Part shown: positions 12,701-26,822 of the stretch, piece after piece | Position numbering within the stretch: the first letter of the stretch is position 1 | Layout: every line of letters begins with the position of its first letter | Source: Meandrina meandrites | Lineage: Eukaryota > Cnidaria > Anthozoa > Scleractinia > Meandrinidae | Length of the DNA stretch: 64,000 nt | Assembly (NCBI GenBank): GCA_963693305.1 | Contig: OY855911.1 | Coordinates: 34,632,939 to 34,696,938 of the forward strand | Reading direction: 5' to 3' | The notes under the pieces: generated by a model | The model's input: the letters and a program-made list of their open reading frames with translations, nothing else | What the model was told of the DNA's origin: nothing | Databases searched by the model: none | Position numbers and translations under genes: made by a program

Positions 12701-13264
12701 ACCTACCTACCTACCTACCTATCTACCTACCTACCTACCTACCTACCTACCTACCTACCTACCTACCTACCTACCTACCTACCTACCTACCTACCTACCT
12801 ACCTACCCACCTCACTACCTACCTATCTACCTACCTACCTACCTGCCTGCCCGCCTGCCTACCTACCTACCTACCTACCTACCTACCTACCTACCTACCT
12901 ACCTACCTACCTACCTACCTACCTACCTACCCACCCACCCACCCACCCACCCACCCACCTACCTACCTACCTACCTACCTACCTACCTACCTACCTACCT
13001 ACCCACCCACCCACCCACCCACCCACCCACCCACCTACCTACCTACCTACCTACCTACCTAACTACCTAGCTAGCTAGCTAGCTAGCTAGCTACCTATCT
13101 ATCTACCTATACCTATCTTCCTACCTATCATATTTTGAATGAATAATAAAACAATTTTTTTTAACAATTATTGAATTCGCGGATGGAGTTATAACACCCT
13201 CCTCGATCTGCATAAGTCGTCATATCATACTCAGTCTCATCCAATAAATGCTAACAACAATAAC

Positions 13265-13319
<55 letters not shown>

Positions 13320-15726
13320 GTAACTTAGTGCCAAATCCCCTTATTGCAAAAAATGAAGTAAAATAGTATAAACTCTAAAAATAATTAAATATAACGTAAC
13401 GGCTATTGAAGCAGTACCCATAATTAGGTTTCTTCTTCTTTCCCTGCTTTAAGGACTACCTAATCAATTTATTTCTTACCTATATTATTTTTATCGGAGG
13501 CCTGTTCGAAGACCCAAATTTCCTTTGACCCCTTAGGAACCTTAAACATAGCGTACGCGTTGTCGAGTCCTATATTTATTAAAAGAACATAATTTAGTTC
13601 AAAACTCATTTTACACCTTAGCTTAAACTAGAAAGTAAAACTTAGAATTAGATAGAATCAGGGCAATGTATTTTGTAATTCAAGCCATCTATTAAATCTA
13701 TTTTGATCATGTGTAATACATATTAAGGTAAACTTGCATTTTTTCATCTTTGGTGTTACTTAAGGTCAAATGAACCAAAATTTCGACATTCTTTCTTTTT
13801 TTCATTTTCAATAGCCATTGTTTCCTGAGCTTTGAATTCTGAAAATTTCCCGGCAATTATGAAGGCCAAAAATAAGCATTTTTCAACTTGAAATTTCTCT
13901 GTTTTGCAAAGTCCAATTAAACTATTTATTTGGTTCTTAATCAACAAATTGGCCTAAAAAAAGAAAATTCGAAATTTTGGTTCATTTTACCTTTAAAGGG
14001 ACACCGGCAACCATAGTCCTTTGCGCACCTCTGTTATTGTTATCGTTTGTGCGGTTCACAAGTTGGAATATCACAACCGCGTATTAAAGGAAATCAAGCA
14101 GTTGGATGGAAGCTTTTTAGATAGTACAGGAGGAGAAAGTGTCGACGTTTCGAAAAATTGCCCGTAGAACGCTATGGTTCCCCGATAGCCTGTACAAGCA
14201 GTATCCGGTTATGTAGCTGAAAGCTCGCAAGTTCATACAACCAGAGTGGTGAGTCGCGATATGAATTATTATATCGGTACCGGTAAAATTGTTCTGATCC
14301 ACTGTTTGGTCTACGATTTTAAATAGAAATGGAATAATAAAAATGGTAGGTAGGTAGGTAGGTAGGTAGGTAGGTAGGTAGGTAGGTAGGTAGGTAGGTA
14401 GGTAGGTAGGTAGGTAGGTAGGTAGGTACTGGGGGGGGGGGGTGGGTATGTATGTATGTATGCATGTTTGTATGTCTGACCTGCCAATACAAGAACACTT
14501 TCAGCTGAAAAAGTGAATGACATCGCGCCTGTGTTTGCAGAGATGATAGCTTGAGTTGGTCGGCGAGATGCGTTTGTGACATCAATGCCAAACCGTGCAG
14601 AAACAACGAAGCTGCCGCGGTAGCGGATAAAAAAAAACAGGCCTCAACCCTCAAATTCCCTATTCGATTCTCATTGGGATCGTAGCTCCTTCTTCATCTT
14701 TTTCTAAAACTTAAATGACGAAGTCGGCAGCCAAACAATATGGCGGTTTTCTTTCCTTGGTGGGCGGCCTCTCTTTGCTTCATGTCGCTTTTCAGACGAA
14801 AACATCACCCAACGAGCTTTAAAACGAATATTTAAATATACCTTTCAAACTCTCAGACTATTGGATGTTTAAAACACGGCGATGCATCGGATTAAAGTTA
14901 CCTATCCGAAGAACAGAAATTTCTGTAAAACAGAAAGGTTGCCGTAATGATGTGCCCGCCCGCAATGTTTTCTGATTGCCGGTGTCGCTTTAAACCCAGT
15001 ATAAACAAATACCGTTCAGTGTTCGTTTGCAAGACACTCAGCATTTATAAAACGCAAGTCACTCTGAGCATAGTGCAGTTCGTTACCTTTCTCTCGCCAG
15101 TCGTCAGAATATGTTTCTTTGACTAGAGTACATTTGGTGCTGTCTCCATTGCAAACTCCACAACGATCAAACGAAAGTCCAGATCCGATCTTATAGTCAC
15201 ATCCAACTGGCTAAAAAAATAAACATTGTTACAGTGATACACTTTAAATAATGTTTGCAAATATTACGTAACAAGTAAAAGTTTCCTTAAATTGATACTC
15301 TGTATAATCAATCGCAGTCCGGTTACTGAAAAAACACGTTTGCTACATTGTTTTGAAACTAAAAAGTTTATTTTTCAAAAAAAAAAAAAAATGAAAATGA
15401 GTTTGATTTGCAAACAACAAGTGTTCAAGTAAAACTTATAACCAATTGAAAGAATGTGCACCAAGACTTCGTTTGAAACAGAGGTAAAAGGTGTCTTGAA
15501 AATGACCCATTGACATGGATGAATCGATAGCAAAAGCACAATCCATGAAGATACCATCCGTGAGGATACCATATAGGATTTAGAAAACAGTCCTAAGAAA
15601 GTAGTATGCGCGCTGCTTAGTTAAAAATTGTGTTTCTATAACTCGATAGAAACACGGTACATATTTTCTATTCCTTAAATATTGAATTATAATATTATTT
15701 TACCGGTGCCACTTGTAATAATAATG

Positions 15727-15799
<73 letters not shown>

Positions 15800-18143
15800 G
15801 GATGAGAGTTGATGGGAGTTCAAACTCTTTCGCTCTCGTTCTGAAACTATTATGCACTCTCATTGACTTTGGAACGAGCTAACATTTTTCGAGTCAATGA
15901 GAGTTTTTTTCTCGTTTGTAGTCACTCTTGAGGGACTTTCAAGGACTCTCGTTCTCGCTTGGATAGAGTGGATGATCGAGTTGACAAAAACTCTCGTGAG
16001 AGTCATCCATCATCAACTCTCATCCTCGTTCAGCCTGGGCTTAACATCTTACCATGCACTTTCCGCCAACACAAATATCATTGTTGTTTTTTGCACCATA
16101 TCGACATTTTGTTCCATCTTTTACTAGGCCCATGTAATAAGCTAAAAATCCTTTCTTGCAATACAATTTACATGCCTCTAGAATAATAATAACAACAATA
16201 ATATTAAAAATAAATGGTGTAATAAGGTTTCAAGTTCTGCAAATCAGTTTTAATCATAGAAATGAAATAAAATCAGCTCGACTTCGTTCAACAACCTATT
16301 TCGAAATTATTGCCTGAATTGTGCTAATGCTAACATGACAATAGCACCAAATAAAGCAAACGATTCTGTAAAAAAAATACAATTGCAACACCAAACAAGA
16401 CCATGAAGTCGTTATCCCTCTGTCATACAAACTAAGATGGTAAGGAGCTTGTGGGGGTTGATGCGACCACCCTTTTCGAAAGTGATAAAATTGTATTCCA
16501 AGAGAATAACAGGGTTGTGCTAAAATAGGTTTTTACTGTAGAATTACTGAAACACTGGCAAAAAATACAGTAGATTGTCGATTTCTTGAGCTCTCGTTTT
16601 CTCGAAACTCCCGATTTCCTTTTCCCTGTGGATAGTACTCGTCTGTAATTTTATCCACGATTTCACGGGATTCTACTAATACTGTTTCATAAGAAGAAAT
16701 AAATTTTCTAGGGGAAAGTTCAAACACGGTTGCCATGTAAACGCTGTTTATTCCTTCCCAAAGGGATCAATGAATAACGTGCTTATTACGTTTAACAGCA
16801 AAATAAAGAGAAATCACTTAGGGGAAGTTGTATTCCCTGCCAACTTCTCTCGTGAAAACCGCAAGCTTAGTAATTTCTTGGAGGCTGAATTCCGACCCTT
16901 AAAGGCATTCTGAGCCAGTCCCAATTGATCAGTTAATGTTTTGTCTTAATGAACTAACCTCCGTTTCCCCTGTAGTGTACCAAATAATCGGGGTTAAAAG
17001 CTTGGCACTGAACAAGTCGGTATTTCTTGGAGCTAGATGGACAAGGCTGTGGAAGAATCGTGTTTACGTTAATTCATGAAAAAACTCTTTTTGTATGATG
17101 CCATGATAGGTTGTTAGCTACTTGTGCTTTATTGGTGAACGTTGTAGTATACTTTCCTCCAACTAAATGAAAGGAGCCTCAAACCTTAAATCAACATATT
17201 AACATATTTACCTTTTTGTTGCAGATTTTTGGTAAATCTCGTGACTCTCCTACACAATCTTCTCCACTTTGAAGACTTTAGAACAACAGAAACAAAAAAA
17301 AACTGCAAGTTCCAGGCATTAAAGTAAGCAAATTCGCGTATTTATGTGGCTATATTAAATAAAGAGAAATGTTTAGGAAACCCGGAAAAACGTTAAATGA
17401 GCAAACAAAGAGGCCAAGACTTAAGATGGAAAGTCCATGACCGTGTACACATCTTTTGTTTTGCGCTCATGCACTATGTATTTGTTCCGTAATCGCAATG
17501 TTTTGATTGGTAAGTTGCATAAAAAACGAAACGAAGAAGCAGCAAGAAAATTTATAGCGAAGCTTGCGATGGATAATATAATTTTTTTAGACGTTTACAG
17601 TCTGTGATCAACAGAATCCTTTTTAGATATACCGTGGATTTGTACAAGTTCTTGTTCTCCACTGTATTCCTCCTCCACATGTTCGTGAACAGGCCGAGTA
17701 GGAACTCCACTTACTCCACCCTCCATTTACTATCTGGGAACCGTCGTCAACACACTCACCGCTTATGCACCACTGTAAAGAAAAGGCAACTCTGTGTTAG
17801 GTTGAGCCATGGGTGACAAATGGAAAGATTGATAGACGTGGCCTGACAAGCAGACAGGTGTTTCAGATAAATAAAAACTTAGCTAAAACACACACATGTT
17901 GGAAAAATGCACCAACGTGCACGAGAAAAGTCCGATAGGTAGTATGGGTATTCATTGGAATATTGCATTTTGGCCTAGAGGAACTGTACAAGTTTATATT
18001 TTTGCACATGGAGAAGTTGCTTTTATTCTCAGGAGGCCTTCATCTGTAACTTTACTTCTACTTTGAAAATGCAGAGTGGCTAAACGTACCTTGTTTCCAA
18101 ATGTCTCAAATATTTCATTAGTATTCAACACTTCTACCCATAA

Positions 18144-18195
<52 letters not shown>

Positions 18196-21100
18196 GAGAA
18201 TAAAGGGCACTTATATACTAAAGTTCTGAGGCGCTTTACAATAATTTTTTTTAAAAAATTAAAAACTAAAAAACTAACAAACGAAAAAACATTTTTGAAA
18301 TAAATAATTATAAGTCTTAAGATCATGTTTAAAAGTATCTAAGTCCACTGCCAGTCTCAGATGGTCAGGTAGGCCGTTCCAAAGTATCGGCGCACAGGCA
18401 GAAAAGGATCGATCGCCACACTTTGAATTGGACCGAGGAACCTCCAGAAGACCCCTAGGTGAAGATCGTAATGACCATGTTGGCACATATCTGTCCTAAC
18501 GTTGTGTTATATAACTGGGTGACAGTCCATTAAGCGCCTTAAATGTTAATAGCAAGATCTTAAACACAATGCGTTAACTAAAAGGTGAGCCAATGAAGCT
18601 CGATCAACAAAGGGGTTACTTGATCATACTTCTGTTTAAGCAAAATAAGACGTGCAGCACAATTCATGACAGCTTGAAGTCTTGCAATAAGATGCGTTCC
18701 CATTATCCAACCTACATTTGACGAACACATGAACTAAAATCTTGGTACTCTCCGCGCTTAAATACTTTTTAATGGGAGATACATTACGAATATGAAAGAA
18801 CGATGCCGATGAAATTCATAAAAGAATCGAAAATTACACCAATATTTCTAGCTGAAACAGAAGCTCTGATCTGACCACCAGAGATATCGGCGGTAAGTGG
18901 GGCCTGGGACGAAATCTTGATGCAATTCATTATAACTCAGTCTTTTCAAAGTTCAGTTTCAATTTCTTCAATGACATCCAGTCATTGACATCTTTAACAC
19001 GCGCTTCTTATCTTGAAACAGCAACCTGCTCAGGTGTATTGGAGTCAAATGAAAAATAAATTTGTAGAGATTGATAAAAATACCTCCACCCATAGTACCT
19101 TTCAGTCTTGTCGCGTGCACGTGCATGCATTTTTCCGACAACGTTTCTCGAAATAGCTTTATGCATAGATGTTGTTGTTGTTGTTGCTTATGTTGTAAAG
19201 GAAGTCAGGATTTGCCAATCGAGTAGTCAAAATGTCAAAATACAATAAAAGAGTCTCACGTGTTTTGGTGCACAATATGTTCCATCAAGTGGAGGAGCAA
19301 CTTTGCTGTAGCACGAATTCCCGCCAGATGTGCAGTACAGGGAACGACAGTTAGACTAAAAAACAAACAAAAGAAAAAGGAGCCACAGTCATATTAATAA
19401 AGAAACAAAGAAACAAAGAACATATAAACAGACAAAAGAACAGCACCAAATATATCCTATTGGAAAATCGATAGATATGTGCCCTTTACCACTATTTTGC
19501 TTTATGCAAAATAGGTGTTTAAATGTGGGCTTTTGTCCGTTCATGTTAAACTATTAATATATGCATTAAATCTGAATTAAACGCGTCTTCCCCTCAACCC
19601 CCCCCCCCTCCCCCCTCCCCCCCCCCCCCCCCGCCTTTGTTATACCGCCAGAAATGTCAAGAATTTGATTAACAGATATTATCGAAGTGAATTAAAAAAC
19701 ATATATAGTTTTGTCGTGTACTGTTTATTTGACTGCGGCGGAGAGGTTCGATCAGGGTAATACCTCGTGTAACACCTTAATAAGGTTTGTGATTGAGTTT
19801 GAACGCGTAAAAAATTACTAGAAATTTTGGTAATTCACAATAATATTATTAGTATATACTTTGGTGATGTGATTGTTGTAATACAGAATTTCTATTTTTG
19901 TCTCGTGTTAAAGGTAACGAAGTAACAAAATATTTATTGTAAATTGTAAATAGTAAATTGGCAGGACAATATACGTGCTCTTTCTCCAGGAAATGAAAAT
20001 AGTCATTGATTCTAAACGCTGGTGACAATATCTGCGGTTATTTTTTAAATGCTGGGACATCATTTGTTCTCTTACACGATTAAGACTCCTTAGTCACCAA
20101 GCTGACCTTGACCTTGCCTCACGGCTCTAGCCGTATTAATTTCACGCAATTCATGATTCGCAAAAAACTGACACACCACCGGAGTCACGGCAGTGATTTA
20201 AGTGCGATTTTAAGAGGTTTAAAGAAGGGACAGACGAAAAAATTTCTTTTTGGAACAAAACCAAAATATTTTCATCTTTTCTGCTTATACTGATGCATGT
20301 ACTTCATGATGCAAAATAGTCGTAGCGTCAGGCCTTTGATTCTAAACAAAACAAAATGTTCAAAGTGTAAGCTGAAATAATATTTTCCCTGTAATTCCAA
20401 AGCTGATAATTGGCTATTTTATAGATCCCAGATGTCGTTTTCGCTATTTGTTTACCTGCAGTTGCTTACACTGCTTATGTCCTTCTCCGTATTGTTGCCT
20501 GCACTGCTCGTCTGCCGTTATCAGTCTTCCTGGAAGATCCTTTTTAAAGACATTCAGGTAAGAGATACTGCCCTTTCTAACGTCTCCAAGACAGCTGGGT
20601 GCGTCACTTTAAGAAAATGAGAACAACATATATCAAGGATCAGAAAGCGGTGACGTAAAACAAAACACAGTGTCTAACTAAGCAATGTGAAGAAACTGTG
20701 ACTTGGTGAATAAGAGAATTACCGCGACGTTTAAGCACCGCGCCGTGATTGTATCAAAAGTTTTAAGCCGCAGAAATCAACAGTTTCCTGACATCTATTT
20801 TTTTTTATTTTTTTTTTAGAGCTGTTTTAGCGTATGCAAAAAAGGAGTATAGGTATGTAGTGGAAAATTGGCGGTCGGTCACTCGTAAGCAAGAGGGGTT
20901 GACAGATGGTTGACAGACCTAATGCGACTTCCTTAGTTTCGGCACTGACAGACAATCCTCTGTGTTTGAGGCCACGTGACGTACGCGTCACGATATGCTA
21001 TTTGATCTCATACAGTCATTCTAATTTGTAACAACTGACCTCGGCTTGATTTAACTGATCGCGAGAAATGCTCCATAAAATATTCGATTTTGCATCTTCT

Positions 21101-24100
21101 GATCCCAAATTGTGATCTACTGTAAGCCAGATAAATAAAGTTCACTTACCTTTTGTTGTTTGCGTGGTATTTTGTGATTTGATGGAGTTTCGAGTCGTAG
21201 GGGGCGGCAACGGTTAGCAAGGAATTGCTATGCTCTGAATGTTTTTTTTCTTCCAATCGAGTTTCCTTCACACTTTTATCTTAAAGGCATTATATGCATT
21301 TATATAGTGTCGCCTAAAAGAAAAATGGATTATTTTTCGTGGTTTCTTCAAGCGCTTTCATTTTGTTTACGCAATCGGTAAAACTATTGTAAGATATGGC
21401 CATATAAGAAGAATGACTCTTCTTCCATGGTTATCAGACCCAGAACGGGCCCCTGGTATTGCGCCATATTTTGTGCGAGTCGGTAAGTCCACAATCAAAG
21501 ACAGCGATGAGAAATTCGTTTCCATGTCTTTCTTTCGGTCTCTAGAACACCAACAATTGTAATCTTCACCACAGCAGACAATCCTCTGTGTTTGACGCCG
21601 CGTGACGTACATACGCGTCATGATACGATATTTGATTTCATACATTCACTGTAACGACTGACCTCGGCTTTATTCAATTGATCGCTTAAAGGAGAAGTTC
21701 ACTCCAGAATGGCCATTTATTTTCTTTACGCCAATAAAAAGTTTATACAAAAATATGTTATTCACCAAAATTTCAGCTTCCAACGAGCGCTAAATCCCTA
21801 CGAAATCTTTCTCTAAAGTAGCCCAAAATTCGACAACTGAACGCCGCCATCTTGGAGCTAGTAATGTATGCGTGACGTCAAAGAGTTCAGCCTGAAGTTT
21901 AGCGGGAAAATTTAACTTTAAACTCCTTGTTTCTTTGAAGTGGCTTTTGTTTGTCAAAATGCCTGTTTGTGCAGCTCCATGTTTCTCAAACAAAGCTCCA
22001 AGAGATACAAAAAAACCTTTCACCTTTTCTTTCCTTTCAGACAGGCATTTTGACAAACAAAAGCCACTTCAAAGAAACAAGGAGTTTAAAGTATTTAAAT
22101 TTTCCCGCTAAACTTCAGGCTGAACTCTTTGACGTCACGCATACATTACTAGCTCCAAGATGGCGGCGTTCAGTTGTCGAATTTTGGGCTACTTTAGGGA
22201 ACGATTTCGTAGGGATTTAGCGCTCGTTGGAAGCTGAAATTTTGGTGAATAACATATTTTTGTATAAACTTTTTATTGGCGTAAAGAAAATAAATGGCCA
22301 TTCTGGAGTGAACTTCTCCTTTAAGTAAGGGGCGGCCACGGCTAGCAAGAAATTAACGGACGCAACATCCCATCAAATCACAAAATACCACATGCAAACA
22401 ACAAAACGTAAGTGAACTTTGTTTATCTAGCTTACAGTAGATTACAATTTGGAGTCAAAAGATGCAAAATCCAGTATTATATGGAGCATTTTTTACTTCG
22501 ATAACTGTAGCTTATAAACCTGGCGAAAAACATGTTGTTGAAACGGTTTGTCTGGTAAGCTCAGCCCGTTAAAAGCTTTTGAAGATAACTCGAGTTCAGA
22601 AAACAAAAACACGCAAAAGATACAGACTAATGAGCGCACAATTATTTCAAATTTTATGAAGTTTAAACGATAAACGATAAACAATAATTGAATTAACTTA
22701 AAAAAAACAGTCGTAGGCAGATAAAGCCCTTGGATTGAGTTTGTTTAGTTTGTTTTACATCTCGTGCCAAATATCATATTTCTTAAATGTCGAAGTCACA
22801 GCGGGAATATTTGGCAACTTGTCTTAAACGCAAAAAATATTAACTCATTTACCTTAACAAAGTTTGAATCTTCTGCATACTGCAAACAGACCACCTTCCC
22901 GCCATTGTTCCTGCAGGAATCGCTGTAGACATGACATATCTGTTATTAGGGCAGTTAGCCGAGCTTCCATCGTGGGAGACGCCAAGCCTTTCAAATAAAA
23001 AAAGTACACATCTGATGATTTACACCTAAAATAGATCAAATATATGTCAACTTTGAATGATTATGAAAAGTGGTCTCTCCCTGACCAAAACTAAAACATC
23101 TCATTCTCATTACAAAACGAATATGAATGGTATGCTCTCAATACTTATGTTCATGATTGAAAGAAGAAATTGAAAAGTCAGACCTAGTTATAAACTAGGA
23201 ATATAAACTAGGAATAGTTAACACTACAGCTGCTCCCACTGTTATTCTTTTTTTCTTAGCGCACCGTTCCTACAGTCAACTCTTTCGCTTGATACTTGGG
23301 CTCTTTTATTTTCTAAATTGATTGAAAATTAGTTTTCTGTTTGGAACAGTCGGCGACAATTTAGAAGAAAACACTCAATTTTTTTCTCGTGTTTTGCTCA
23401 CAAAGTATCTCTTTTTCAGGAAAATGGGACGAGGACGTGCTATTTAAAACAAACTCTCAGGATGAATTTAGATAAGCAAAACAAAGCCCAATTATGCAAA
23501 AATTCTAAAAGATTAATGACCACATAAATTTTACGAACGCGTCCCAACTTCCTGAGATCATTTTTCCTTTTTTGCTGTAATGAGTGATGCCATTGAGGAT
23601 AAACTTTAGTAACAGCCAAACGTTTTAAAACTACCAATTGAGACCAACTGCCTTCAGATTTTTTGTTTCAAGCAAGTAGTTTGTATTTGGCAAGTCACGG
23701 TTTTGGACCGAGTCTTGCTTATTGTTAATCGTGGACAACTTTGTAGATGTGCTCATAATGGTTCTTGGACAAATACACTCTGTATCTTCGTGACCTTGCA
23801 AAATAAAAAGAGCAAATTGTCTTTTCGACGTTGTCGCCTGCGTACTTGCTTACGCTGATGGGCTGTCATAATCACCCAATCATCACGCGGAGATTCCTTC
23901 ATCTTACGTCATCACTGACCAATAGCCGTACAGGGAATTTTATCACGCCTCCCGATACTCCTTGCAGGCATTCTGCTCAACTCCGATACTATTTGCGCGC
24001 CCACTTTGAGCAAATTGAGATTTCATCCGGTAATATCGTAAAGCATTGACAGTAGTAACGGATGTGCTTAAAAAAACTGATTACCAGCGGGGGCAGCTGT

Positions 24101-26787
24101 AGTGTCAACTATTCCTAGTTGTTATCTTAAAAGGACCATTTTATGGGGTTACAAAATAATAGATGTTCCTTTCTTTGATAAGAGAAGGCAAATTCCAGCG
24201 ACTTCCAGCTCTGGATAAGGATAAGACCGTTCTATGTAAGCTTCAAGGAGATACGTCACGGGGATTTCGCAGATTTTTGGTCCGAACGTTTCTGAAATTA
24301 GTGTTAGGCAACTTAACCCATGAACATTATCTTTGAACATTTAAAGGAAGATATGACTTTAATTTGCGGAAAGAAATCAAACTGAAGTTGTAAGTATCGA
24401 TTTTTTGACGACGCTCGCAACCAGCTTGAAAAGTTTAGCCTTAATTTTTCAAGTTTGAATCCATTTCCAACCAAGCCATCCACAACCAAAGATGCTTGTT
24501 AACAGTTTCAATGCTCTAATAGGCAATTGCTAATAAAATGGTCGATTAATTTAGGTTTCCTACACAAGAAATACATAGATTTTGACTGTTCGAAAATCTG
24601 TTAAAATCCGTGACAAAGCCCCTTTAAGGGAAATCTGCTTCAACTTACGTGTGCGCCGTTTCATGAGCGAGAGTGAACACAGTCGCTAAGCCAATATCAC
24701 TACTAACCGAGAAGCTTATTCCATTACAAATTTCATTAAAATCCGCCAAACCTGAAATCAAAAACATGTCAAAGGAAAAAAATCGTTCTCTAATGTAATT
24801 ATTGGTTGTTTCTTTATCTTTTTTTTATAAAAAAAGTAAAATGTCAGGAAATTGGTGTTAAGAAACCGAGCTACGAAATGAAACAAAATGATGAAAGACT
24901 ATACCTCCAGTGCCTCCTCTGTGAACAAAAACGAAGAAAAAAATAAAGTTATTAATAAAGGATATATTTTCAGTACCTAAAGAAGACAAGAAGGAAACAC
25001 AAAAACAAAACAGAATAGTTAGGATAAGTTAAATAAACGACTAAAACGGCAAAATTAAAGGGACAACGAAACTTCAAAAAACATATAAAACAATAAATTA
25101 CATCAGTTTCGTGAAGGAAATTTGCTGGCTACGAAATGCTCATAGCATTTTACCGAGAAATTAATGATATGACGTCAGGATGACTGGGATGTGAATCCGA
25201 CGATGGTATATTGACATCTTTTGCCCATTGCTTGATAGCTGAGAGCTTGGCTTCGTTGCTGGATCCTTTCTCATAGCCAAGCTGAGAACAAAAACAGTAA
25301 AACGCAGAAATTGGTGGTAAGAGAAAATGGCACGAGTCACAACTCGTTTGGTAACTTTTTTGTTTCTGTCTGCACACTAAGTTAAAGCTGAAATTGAAAC
25401 TGACGTCGAAATTTGAAACAGGTGAAGTCGTTTCTGCACAGCCAACAAAAAACATTTGAATAATTTAGTAACTTTATTACCCTTTTTAGACATATTTACC
25501 CAAAGTTAGGTTTCCCCTGCAGCTCACTTAAATCCTATTCGATCAGTTCCATTAGGATCAGTTAGTATGCAAAAGCGCAGGCTGAAGTAACTTGAGTTGA
25601 TCTAATTTTTAAATTGGAGCAACATATTTACCAAATAATGTAAGTATTGCGAAAATAACCTCAAGTCTTAAAGGTTATAATTGCCAGTCTCTGTAATAGC
25701 GGTCCACCGAATCTTCGGGCTGGAAAAAAGGATTTCCCTCAAACTTTACCCAATGAACTATTTTAGGTTAAAAGTAAATGCGTCGCCTTTTTAATGGGAA
25801 AAATTGCATCTAATATTTATTCCTGCAATAATTATTCCTCCTAATTTTCTTTCTGGCAATAACAAAATTAGTAAAATAAGAACATCAACTTACCGAATCT
25901 TTCACAAGTTTAATCTGCACCACTGAGATGGTAATTTTCTCCTTGCCGATAGTATCATGATGATAAATATTGTTCAACTGCAAAACAAGTTAGCAAGATT
26001 AAGAGTGATGGAAATTTCAAATTATCCTAGTTACCCTCTAAACTGGCATCAAGAATACTTGTTTTATTAAGCCATAACAAGTTCATGAAGCCAAAACTAC
26101 AACTATATAATGCATTCTTTCAGCTGCCATATTTTCATTAATATCATTGCGTTTAGTATAGAAAATACATTTCAGAAAATGAATGGAGTTATGCAGCTTG
26201 CGTCATAGTCATCAGTATAAAAATGTTCTCTGGTTTGTCCTGGCTCACATTTAATGTAAAAAGCAACAAGTGCTTATAATCGGATAGGGCGGAGTTTATT
26301 TCTTTAAAAGATTTCGTCCGCCTTATTTCATCTCCACTGGCTTCCTGTGGTCAGGTGGTTTATCGTGTCCACTTTAAGCTGACGCTTTTAGTCTACAAAG
26401 CTCTTAACAAGCAAGCCCCAGCATATAGTAAAGAATTTATACAAGCCCACTCTAGTACAGCTCAACGCATACGTTCCTGTGTCCAGGGTCTTCTCAAGGT
26501 CTCAAGAACTAATCAGACCTTCGGTGCTCGGGCATTTGCCCATTCTGGGCCATTACTCTGGAATACGATCCAGTCCAAATCTTACTGTTTTTAAATCAAA
26601 GTTAAAGACACACCTTTTCAAGCTAGCATACGATTTGTTTTAATAATTTTTCTAATATTTGATCGTTTTAATAATTATATTAATATTTTATGATAGATTA
26701 TCATTTTAGAATTTTATAACATTTTTTCACACTTGTAAAGCGCTTTAGAATTTACAATTTTTTTTAATTTCAGCACCATATCAATTA

Positions 26788-26822
<35 letters not shown>

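Noticed and set aside
12542..13078. 178-codon open frame rich in Tyr-Leu-Pro-Thr
   Set aside because: Pure translation of the CCTA tetranucleotide array; no gene evidence.
16533..16736. 67-codon minus-strand frame in ADAMTS intron 16
   Set aside because: No family resemblance, and exons 16 and 17 are phase-matched without it.
21790..22220. Protein with [20 protein letters not shown] encoded on both strands
   Set aside because: Same sequence read from both arms of a palindrome.
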